This document shows, piece after piece, positions 1 through 21,800 of a DNA stretch of 64,000 nucleotides (position 1 is the first letter of the stretch; the number at the start of each line of letters is the position of its first letter). Both the position numbers and the translations under genes were made by a program. Source of the stretch: Megalobrama amblycephala (Eukaryota > Chordata > Actinopteri > Cypriniformes > Xenocyprididae); the NCBI RefSeq assembly GCF_018812025.1, contig NC_063049.1, forward strand, positions 17,971,758 to 18,035,757, given 5' to 3'. Under the pieces are notes generated by a model. It worked only from the letters and a program-made list of their open reading frames with translations. It did not search any database and was not told the DNA's origin.

Positions 1-68
1 AAGTGATAACAAATGGGGAATTGGAGACTGTGTTGTTGTTTTGTTTTTAATGATCTGTCTCGTTTCAG

Positions 69-11202
<11,134 letters not shown>

Positions 11203-11448
11203 TCTGGCAAGCAGTCGTCGTGACTAGAGCTGCATGTTTCTCCTTGTTCACTTTACTTTATTACCACATATCTGAAGGAAATTTTTATTATGCACAGTCA
11301 TGCTGAAATACGCTCTGGTTATCATCCAGATGACAATGTTAATATTTTCAGATCCCCCCATGACCCATGGCTCTGAGAAGATAGGAGATAGGGAAAGAAA
11401 ATCACTTGAAGGTATATGGGTAGCTCGCTTGGTTGTTGCACTGAATTC

Positions 11449-12293
11449 TTAAAGGATTAGTTCACTTTCAAATGAAAATTTCCTGATAATTTATTCACCC
11501 CCATGTCATCCAAGATGTCCATGTCCTTCTTTCTTCAGTTGAAAAGAAATTAAGGTTTTTGATGAAAACATTCCAGGATTTTTCTCCATATAATGGACTT
11601 CAATGGCCTCCAAACGGTTGAAGGTCAAAATTACAGTTTCATTGCAGCTTCAAAACGTTCTACACGATCCCAGATGAGAAATAAGGGTCTTATCTAGAGA
11701 AACCATCACTCATTTTCTAAAAATAAATAAAATTGTATACATTTTAACTATAAATGCTCATCTTGAACTAGCTCTCTTCTTCTTCTTCTTCTCTATTTTA
11801 ATTCCTGCAGTGTAGACACTGCTAAGTGTATTACTGCCCTCCACAGGTCAAAGTTTGAACTAAATTGTCATATATAATATGCTAGTGCAAGTATATAACA
11901 ATTAGTTCAAACTTTGACCTGTGGAGGGCAGTAATACACTTAGCAGCGTCTAGACTGCCAGAATTAAAGAGCTAGTTCAAGATGAGCATTTATGGTTAAA
12001 ATGTATCAAATTGTAAAAAAAAATTAGAAAATGAGTGATGGTTTCTCTAGATAAGACCCTTATTCCTCGTCTGGGATCGTGTAGAACGCTTTAAAGCTGC
12101 AATTAAACTAATTTTGACCTTCAACTGTTTGGAGGCCATTGAAGTCCATTATATGGAGAAAAATCCTGGAATGTTTTCATCAAAAACCTTAATTTCTTTT
12201 AGACTGAAGAAAGAAAGACATGGACATCTCGGATGACATGGTGGTGAGTAAATTATCAGGAAATTTTAATTTGAAAGTGAACTAATCCTTTAA
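11449..12293. mobile_element. TTAA-flanked fold-back element (GGATTAGTTCACTTTCAAATG family)
   Basis: TTAAAGGATTAGTTCAC at the left is mirrored by GTGAACTAATCCTTTAA at the right. The inner arms 'catgtcatccaagatgtcc' and 'ggacatctcggatgacatg' pair, as do 'caggtcaaagtttgaact' and 'agttcaaactttgacctg' near the centre. Length 845 bp. A second, interrupted copy of this family spans about 42846-47405. Confidence 0.8.
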
Positions 12294-13195
12294 TTACTTA
12301 AGAAAAGAAAAAATAGTCTCTGATTTCATTTACCAGAGCAGTTCCCAAATAATCCAAAAATTCATTCCAACTGTGTTTAGTTGATATATGCATTTTAAAT
12401 ACTTTCCAGCACCACACTTGGTCTTTGTACTAAAATACAAAGGTTAAAACTATCAGCACTGAAGCAAAGCTGTATTTTATCATCCTTTAGATTGTATTTA
12501 AAGTTCAGTAGGTTATAGGTAACGTGTATGTGCTGTGGTTTAGTAGATGATTTGTTCCCAAAGCCATTTATAAAGATAAGTCAGGTTGTTAAGTTAGAGA
12601 ATTCATATATGCACCCTTATTGTTCATCATCACCTCATTTAAAGTGTACACAAAACTAGCTGCCTTAAGAGAGTCCACCACTGCAAACTCATTTAAGATA
12701 AATATGTAGATATTTCGATTTTGTGTATGACTATTTGTGACGTGGCAGATTGGTTTATTTATTTACCGTAAGACTCTCTCTTTACGAAGTGTTAGTGCTT
12801 TAATGCAGGCCTTTACCCTCCTGACTTGCATTGTACGGGTTGTAGAGTTTAAGAGGACAAGCTTCCTCACACTGTTGCCAAGCACAGCTAGTCTCTGTAC
12901 AGTGAGCATACTGTGTGAATATACATTCTTTGTAAGAAAATATGTGAGAAGACACTATTGATATATTCATTGACTGTCTGTATATGTTTTCATAGTTCAA
13001 AGTTTCTTTGTTGGACATTTTTATTGGTTGTTATGAATGTCAGTACTGATCTAATAAGGAGCACCAACTGGTCCTACAATGTGAAGAATATTTCCTGCAG
13101 TCTTTTGTTTTCGCAAAGCAGAGGGATACATTTAGACTATTTATTTTATTGTAATAGTTCTACGAAAACTGTAATGTTGCATTACCGAACAACAT

Positions 13196-13201
13196 AATAA
13201 A
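13196..13201 (+). promoter_or_regulatory. Polyadenylation signal AATAAA (inpp4a candidate)
   Basis: AATAAA about 2 kb after the inpp4a stop, with a second AATAAA at 13256-13261. It is the first closely spaced pair downstream. Actual cleavage is not known. Confidence 0.4.
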
Positions 13202-13736
13202 AGACTCTGTGTGTAATGACCACAGCGAGAAATCATCAGCCCTAGTCTCTGCACAAATAAATGCACAAATGGACTGCAGATTCTGGTTTGTATATTTGCA
13301 AGATCAAACAACTTAAAGCTTACATTTGCAGCTTGGAAGACAAGAGCATGTGTCTTAACCTCTGCTGAAATTATTTAAATTCGAACCAGATGCACTGCAT
13401 GGAAGGTAGGCTAGTCTTATTTAAGATTACACTTAATTGTTATTTTTAATAAATGTATATTTAATTATTTTACCATTGAGCATTTAATTTCTTATGTTTT
13501 CAGATTTTTTTCCCACTATTGTAAGTGTAAAAGCACTGCTGTGTTGTCAGAGCATGCTGCCCTATTGGTCTTTCAGTGTCTGTTTTTATTTTTTTAATGT
13601 ATGTTCAAATACCTTGCTGTACAAAATGCCTCTCTCTCTTCCCCCTAAACATACAGCTTTATAATTAAAATAACATGCCAGCGTAAACTTTGAGCTACTT
13701 TATTGATTTGTATATTATACTGTATATACACACATA

Positions 13737-13738
<2 letters not shown>

Positions 13739-13773
<35 letters not shown>
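13739..13773. repeat. (TG)n microsatellite
   Basis: About 17 TG units, preceded by an imperfect TATACACA stretch. Confidence 0.95.
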
Positions 13774-13779
<6 letters not shown>

Positions 13780-13974
13780 CTAAAGTTATCAAAAGAATTT
13801 TGATCCATAAAAGTTTTTAGCAGATATGATCTGACATATTTGCTGAGTGTGTCCAATTCTGACTATTATGTCTATATCTTGTGTGCACAAAGTCCAAGCT
13901 CCTCAAAACTTTGTATATATGGAGAATAAGTCATTCTGAGCAAACATGCTTAGTTTCATAAGTTTCACAGGATA

Positions 13975-15645
13975 AGAAATATTTTAGATATAATCTTTTT
14001 CCATCAGTTTGAATGACAAATAAATGCATAGAACCAGTTAAGTTGTAGAACTATACAGTTTAAAAAGAAATATGTATTTAATAGATCATTAAAAATTGAA
14101 AACACATCTGTCACATTGATAGACATGATTAAATATATTTCTGTCCATTTAAAATGAAGAGACAATTTTATTTCTCTGTTTTAAGATAATATATTTCTAT
14201 AAAGAAACTCTTATTTAGTGCTATCATACAAAAGCACATTCTCATAGTATAACCTGACACCAGCACAGAAGCACCTGATATGAATGTATTTTTAAAGTAC
14301 TTGGATGTAGTTTTAGTCTCTAGAAAACATTGTACACTGGAGTTTAAACACAACAGCTCACACAATGCACAGTTTTATGGGTTAGAAGGCAACATATATT
14401 CAGAATAGAAATATATAAAGATTAAGAAAAATACCTACTTAAATTTTGAGCTGCAAGTGATATCTTCACACTCATTTGAAACTGACCTATGGCATTCCAT
14501 GGCATAACCTGCAATTCCATATACACCACATATCTTATTATGAAAGTAATCTGTTATTGTATTGGATGGATAAGTAACAGTAACGTTATGCTAATACACC
14601 GCTTTGCAGCTCAGAAAGACGAGACCCGTTCAAATTACAACACTTTTTTTTCTTATTGGATACAATTGTTTAATAAAAGATCAGAATAAAACTATTATAA
14701 AAGTGATATCACCCAGCAATCTCTAAAAAATAATTAAATAAAAACTTGTATCTTGAAATTGTTCACAACTGTGATTGGTCCACACTGGCAGCGCTGAGAA
14801 AATCATCCACCTATCACGTGACAGAAACGAAGAACCGATTAAAAAATTATTCAGCGATTACGACGTCAAACTGTGGTCCCAGGACATTCACACGGACTGT
14901 AACATAAACAGTTAATGTTAATATAAATATAAGAGAATTAATAATGTTAATATAAGAGAATTATAAATTATTAAGCTCTTAATGCCTGAAAGAAAACGTC
15001 CACCCACTATCCACTCTCTTTCATGTCGATGGTCATTGTTACTCGCTGATATTTCAAATGCTACAAGATCAGTCCAAGTACAGATTTTAGTTAATGTTCT
15101 CTCGCGCACTATTTAGATGTACTTTTAAAGAAGTGTTTCTCAGAAGACTACACACACGTGGATTAACCAAAACTCGGTAAATAATTAATTTAGGATTGTT
15201 TTGTGTTGCTTGTAGTTGGGCTTACCTATGTGCTACAGTCTAAAACCTTTTTAATGGGAAACATATGAAACATGATTGCGTAATTAACTACCCAAAGCTC
15301 CAAAGTTCCTCCTACAGATAAACTGACTCCTCTTACAGATACCGAGAGCTCGCCACTGCATCAGACAGCTTTCAAGAAACTCACACGAACATCTACAACC
15401 ACTTCACTAAAGGTAAATCCTGCAGAGACCTCATCCATGCATGTACTAGTTATTAACCTACTAATTAGTCACTTGGCTGACATGTTTACCCTAAGTGTCC
15501 AACAGTACATTTATGAAGTGTTTTGCTCAAGGAACAATGACAATGGAGTTTTGAATGTTCAACTTTCACCAGCATGGACTTTTAATCAGGATACACCACC
15601 AACTGTTGTTAACTAAATGCCTTTTGTTGTCATGTTGTTGTGTAG
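13975..15645 (+). other. Upstream flank of nucleoside hydrolase copy 1, start of the duplicated block
   Basis: Segments here recur at 26806-27270: gataagaaatattttag, caaataaatgcatagaacca, gtatttaatagatcattaaa, cagcaatctctaaaaaataa and ctgtgattggtcca (an inverted CCAAT box). The shared CCAAT region at about 14770 may be promoter. A possible 5' untranslated exon ends at about 15412 (cactaaag|gtaaat). No coding sequence. Confidence 0.5.
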
Positions 15646-15653
15646 AAGCCAGC

Positions 15654-15830
15654 ATGAAGAAACTGCTTGTGGACGTGGACTGTGGTGTGGATGATGCTCA
15701 GGCTCTCATGATGGCTTTGGCAGCGCCGGACGTGCAGATCCTGGGCATCACTTGCGTTCAGGGCAACACTTCAGTAGAAAATGTCTGCAAGAATGTCCTG
15801 CGTGTCCTGAAAGTGTGTAAGCATCTGGAG
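15654..15830 (+). CDS. Nucleoside hydrolase copy 1, coding exon 1
   Basis: Fifty-nine codons from ATG to the donor GAG|GTGAGA, phase 0. The exon starts at 15646 after ttgttgtgtag. It contains DVDCGVDDAQ. It differs from copy 2 at a single base (Val versus Ala codon at about 15787). Confidence 0.88.
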
Positions 15831-18800
15831 GTGAGATATGCTTGGAAAGTAGTCAGTACATACCACAATGAGATAGACATTTTTACTTTAAAGTGTTGTA
15901 CAGTGATGTTTGTTCATTATATGACCTGGACCAAGTATTAAAGTCAGCATGAAATGGAAGTTGCGATAGTCAAATTGAAAACCACTTGAATATGTCGTTG
16001 TGATCATGAACACAGCTCTAAGTCTTCCTACCAGTACCGTTGTCTGAACGTTGGATCCATATGACACACTTAACTGGAAACACTTAAGGATTTTCAAAGT
16101 TGTCATCTGGTTGGTTGAATTCTACAGTATGTCCGAGAGACGTGTGTGTCGCATTCTTTAACAGCCCGCCTGGAAACAAATGTCGTGACGCCAAACCCCC
16201 TCATGGAAGAAGAAAGCCGTCATGTTTACAAATGTGACAATGAGCACTTTCCAGGATCAACTAAACAATGGATTTTCAAAAGTATGTGAAGTTTGCGGCT
16301 CCATTGTTGCAGTAAACTTGCACAACGATCTTAAATGAATAATTTATTAGATGCACACCGGTCTGTTATTGTAAGGACATCGACTTTACATTTTTACACC
16401 CCTACACGTCGCGGAACAAATCAAACTGTGAATGGTTGCGTTGCATGTCAGTCAAATGTCCTCTTGAGTGGTCCTTGGCCAATGAAAGCTGCGGTAGAGT
16501 CCAGACCTTTTGCCGTCAACCTGAAGGTCTGGCTATGCGAGACTACCCAAGCCAATGGCTCTCTCTCACAAAATTTAAAGGTCCCGTTTTTCGTGTTTTT
16601 TTGAAGCTTTGATTGTGTTTATAGTGTGCAATATAACATGTGTTCATGTTTCGCGTGTAAAAAAACACAGTATTTTTCACATAATTTACTTATCTGTATA
16701 CCGCTGTTTCCACTGTCATAAAAATGGGCTGATGACTTCCTTGTTCTATGAAGTCCCTCCTTCAGAAATACGTAACGAGTTCTGATTGTGCCAGCGGTTC
16801 CTGTGTTGTGATTCGACAGCAGCTTCTGCTCCATCTTTCAAGAATAATCTTTGTGCGAATCTGGCATTAAACTGATTGAGATTGAGGAAGCTGTCCTCAG
16901 CAAAATGTGCTGCACATAGTTTTACATGTGGATTATAATTTTCGGGAACCGAGTTAAACATAAATTGTAACCATTGAGCTCTAAGTACAGCGTCCCTGGG
17001 AAGGCCAAACAAATGTAATTGGACTGCGGGATGAAAATAACAGCGTTTCGACGACATGGCGACAAACACACTCTACAAACGCAACTCTTGCTCTTCTCCG
17101 TGGGAGCGCAACAAGACCACGCCCCCTTTTTTGTGTATTCCTGTGGGCAGAGGTTAGTCAAAAAACTGTTTTAGTGACGTCATTAAAGAAGGAAGTAGAG
17201 GGATGTAGTCCAAACTGGCCGTTCGATGTAGGCGACTTCTGTTAAATAAAATATCTCGCTTGGCATTGAACTTTGAGCTTTAAAATTTTACAGATTTTAT
17301 TTATACTCTAACAACAACATTACACACTAACTAAAGTTTGAAACATGGGATCACAAAGAACAGGACCTTTAACATCTTGCACAGTTTCATAATTGGTAGA
17401 ATATAAAATATTTCAATACAAGCACTTCAGTCAAATATTATTTATGCAATATGTCAAACCTTTAACTCGATGGGGGAATAAAATCAACGCCTGGCAACAG
17501 TTTAAAAGTAACCCAATTCTATGGGAAAATCGTGGACTTGGCAACCCTTGTATCCAAGTGAAATGGCTTCTTGAACAAGAAAAAATGTTTGTCCATCGGG
17601 AATGGGGGTTATGTGCAACAAACTTTCATATTCTATAAAACAGACCGCATCGCCGCTTCCGGTCTTTTGTATGTGCTTTGTTTAATATAGAACTGTTTTA
17701 CATAAGATGCCTTTTAAAGGAGTGAGCAAGGATGAGCATAACCAATGTCCATTGCATATGCAGATTGATATCTAAAAGTTTTTTTTTATCATCACTAACA
17801 TTTAGATATTTAAATCACATTAAATGGCAACAATATAATAACTAGCTAGGTTAGCTGATTACCTTAAATGTCCATAGATATCACTGTAGTTCGTAATGCC
17901 ATTAACACGTTCTTCAACAAGCAGATGCAATGACACTTGTTTTCCAGTTTGATCCTCACGCCAGTATACACATCATCAGAGAAGAGAAAGCTATTTTGAT
18001 TAAAGATTACAAGGGCAAATGGATTTTAAAAAAAAAAAATAATAATAATAGTGTGCACCGTTAAATCATTTTTAATAAATGCTGCAATATTCCACAAAAA
18101 ATAATAATGGTCAATTTTGATTTCATGGTGATTTTAAGAAAGTCAATGGGCTAAATTTAGATCACATATTTACTTTGAAATTAAAATACTAGCCAGTCAG
18201 TTGTTTATTTATTTAGTAAATGTCATACTTCACAATGCAGAGGTTTTTCAAAGAGCTCATACTTTGAGCCATTGGTTAGAAGAGAGGTTGTATTTCTACA
18301 TGTATTGTGCAATGTGTGCATAACTGTGACAACTTGCACAAATTGGTGAACAATTCTGAAGAAGTGTTCACCAATACTCAGTACTAAGAAGGGGCTCATG
18401 AACACCTATCACAAAACAAACAAAAATACAATTGTGGATCATCTATGTACACAGCATTAAGAATCAAGCATATGTGAACTTTCGAACTGGGTCATTTTTA
18501 TAAATACATGAAAGAAAGAAAGAAAGAGAAAAGAAAGAAAGAAAGAAAATCTATTAGTTCAAAAGCTTGGTACCTGAGTACTATGTATGCCATAAATTTT
18601 TTTCACTTGCTAAATTCTGCATTTCTTTCGGCTCTCAGCAGGAAAAATCCTGGTAGAATAAAGCAAAGTATTATGTAGCACATGACTGTCATTTTACTAT
18701 TATTGAATGACTTGATTATCTCTGAATTGGTTAATGGAATGGACGTGATAGGGTGCTACAGAATTCAGAAATAAGACATTGTGATTGTTTTTCAGGTTTT

Positions 18801-21800
18801 TCAAATGTATTATGTTCAGTAATATATATTCTGTTGTAATTCTAGCTGTTTGCATAGATATTTTTAGATTAAACAACTCCAAGAATAACTTTTCTTACTG
18901 CAAAGTAATGTGTTGTTGTCCAGCACATGACAGCCATTACAGCATAATCAGAAAACCTGATTATGTCTCTGAATTGCTAGATTCCTGTATTTCGTGGAGC
19001 ATCTAAAGCACTCTTGGGGCAAACCGTCGGTGCTGGAGATTTTCACGGCAAAGATGGACTCGGGGACGCCCCAGAACCTGAAGCTCCTGGTCTGGAACTT
19101 GTCCAGAAAGAGATCGCTGCGTCAGCCATGATCCGAATAGTCAATGCGAATCCTGGAGAGGTGTATATGATTATACAGTAGCAAATATTGATTATATTAT
19201 TGAATATTTATTAATGGAAATAACATGCATTTCGAGTATTTTACCATGTGGTGTTCCTGCCTCTCTTAGGTGTCTTTAGTGGCCACGGCTCCGCTGACAA
19301 ATGTGGCTTTGGCGGTGAAACTGGACCCCTCATTTCCCCAGAAACTCAAAGGCCTTTACATTATGGGTGGCAATACAGACTGTGAGTCCCTAAAACTTAC
19401 TTTACATTTACTGTTTTATCAGAATAGGACAGGCAATATATCCAATATTAGAGCTGTTATGTTTCATTTATTTCAGTGAAGTTTAATGTACAGCTTTGAT
19501 GAACTGATTCACAGTAAATCTCTACAATCAATGTTTCTCTAAAAACAGACTTTTATTTGGTTGTGATGTCAGTTTAGCTGCAATGATAGCTTCTCTCAAA
19601 TAAATCTAAATGGTCACTTTAAACCGATTTACTAATGAACCAAGGCTTTTAAGCCATTTCAAAGCACAAATAGAAGTACTACCAGTCAAAAGTTTGTAAT
19701 AATTTTTTAATGTTTTTGTAAAAACAGTAATATTGTTCAGTAAAATCGGTAATAATGTGAACTCTGATTACAATTTAAAATAATTTTCTTTTTGATTTTA
19801 ATTGATTTTCTTTTTGATATTCCTGTAATGGCAAAGCTACATTTTTAGCACCATTACTCCAATCTTCAGTCACATGATCCTTAAAATCATTCCAGAAATC
19901 ATTCTAATATGCTGATTTGATGCTCAATTATTATTGGTGCTCCGTTTTAATAATAGTTCTTATTGTTTGGTTCCAAATGGGTTGTCAAAGCCAGGATGGG
20001 TAATGAGGATAAGCTCTTACTGCCTACAAATGCTCCTTAAGCCCCGGGTATACTTCAGCCGTCCGCGTTCGTGCACCGAAAATTACGTCATGCGGAGGGC
20101 TCATGACCAGCCGCACACCCCGTCCGTGTTGCGCCCAAATTTCGAGACCGAACAGCACATGCGCAAGCAGGACAGAAGAGTCCACTAGGTGGCAATACGC
20201 ACAGTACAGAGCACAATGTGCAGTCGTTGAAGAAGAGTGTGTTAAGAGCAATCGGAACTTAGAAGCATGCCTTCTCCATTGTTTTTGATTCCTGTTCTCT
20301 TGGTGTATCTTCTGAACTATGTTGCAATGTTGGATGCACTATTTTTCTCCTCCAATCATGCCCAGCGAATGTCCTGTTGATGACACAATGTCTGGTAAAG
20401 AGTAAAAAATTGAAAAAAAAGAAAAAATTGTACTGCGCATGTGTCGAACTCGGTCATCCGCGCACATCCATGGTTTAGTATACTTTGAAAGATGCATGGC
20501 CGTGACTGCGCGAGACGTGTCTGGGCACGGAAAGTGAAGTATACTCTGGGCTTAAGGCATGTGTCTCATATAGCCTCTGACAGCAAAGTCCAACTCCTGG
20601 CCTTCTCTTGTGGCTTAGTCTCTGAGCCCCGCGGAACCGACATAAAACCTACAGCCTAGTGTTCTCCACGGCCGTCTCAGCCTGCTAAGCCACTGTGTGA
20701 CTAACACCTGGCCTTAAGAGTGAGATTGGTTTGCGCGCCCTGATTCTCACTTTAAACAGATACAGCGCAGGAGAGAAGACACTACAGCGACAGAAAAATA
20801 GGAAAAACGACAGGTGCTAGATGGCACTGAAAGTTGCAGTCTTAACTCTGCAATGTAGGTGGCTTAGTTGTATGGGTCGCTTTCTTGCTGATTTGAGACA
20901 ACATCCACATTTGGCAGCACCCTGGGTGACCAGGCAGCCCTTTTCAAGGATAGAACTGCTTGCTCCAACATTGAGACGGGCCTAGAAAAGGTGGCTCAAA
21001 TCCAGCTTGCCTCATCCCTCAACTGCTGGCTAGCTGCAACCAGCAGGCATCTCACACCAGCAGTAAAAAAGCAAAGGACAAGTTAATAAAGACAACAAGA
21101 AGTTTCAAGGTGGCATGCTGGAATGTCCGCAATGCTCGACTATAAAGGAGGTGACTGACCCTAGAGATGTTCAGCATTGGTGGCAAGAGAACTAGCCAAG
21201 CTGGACATTGATATAGCTGCACTCAGAGAAAGTACCCTTTCCAGAGGAAGGATCACTCACAGAGCACGAAGCAGGGTATACCCTATGCTGATCTGGAAAA
21301 TCTAAAGAAGACCGCAGACTCTTTGGAGTTGGCTTAATGATCAAAAATTCCATTAACAACAAGCTTACGAGTCTTCCAGTTGGACACTCTGATCGGCTCC
21401 TGTCCCCACACCTCCCTCTCCTTGGCAATCAGTTCATGACCATCATCAGTGTATATGCTCCCACCCTTCAGTCTGACATAATCACCAAAGACACTTTCTA
21501 CAGAAATTTGAAGTACTTTTTCTCAATAGTAGACAATGCAGATCCTTATCATGGGCAAATTTAATTTGCGTATGGGTAGAGAGATCTCCTGGCCAGCCTA
21601 CGTGTATTTGGTCACCATGGAGTTGGTAATTATAATGACAGTGGGCGCTTGATGCTTGTTTTGCATGGAGTATGGTCTGACTATCACCAATACCCTATTT
21701 AAGCAGAAGGCAATTCAAGACAACTTGGAAACATCCAAAGATGCTCGCGATGTGCTCCACACTAGAGTCATGCCTATTGCCGTTTGCTGCACAAACCACA

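Larger units (their letters stand above)
11203..13261 (+). other. Probable inpp4a 3' UTR
   Basis: Follows the stop codon and reaches clustered polyadenylation signals at 13196-13201 and 13256-13261. A fold-back element occupies 11449-12293. The open frames near 12737-13197 on both strands have no recognisable domain and are taken as chance. The extent is inferred from the AATAAA sites alone. Confidence 0.5.
15831..18980 (+). other. Intron 1 of nucleoside hydrolase copy 1
   Basis: Contains a Kolobok-like element (16574-17372) and an AAAG simple repeat (about 18510-18548). The remaining sequence shows no coding signal. 15938-16573 looks repeat-derived but I cannot define its ends. Confidence 0.6.

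Noticed and set aside
12737..13197. Overlapping open frames on both strands near 13 kb
   Set aside because: No domain or splice signals; they are in the likely 3' UTR of inpp4a.
15555..15653. N-terminal extension of the nucleoside hydrolase to an upstream ATG
   Set aside because: The extra codons cross the intron acceptor ttgttgtgtag. In copy 2 the extension sequence is cut by a MITE, and the family's Asp motif normally lies within the first ~10 residues.
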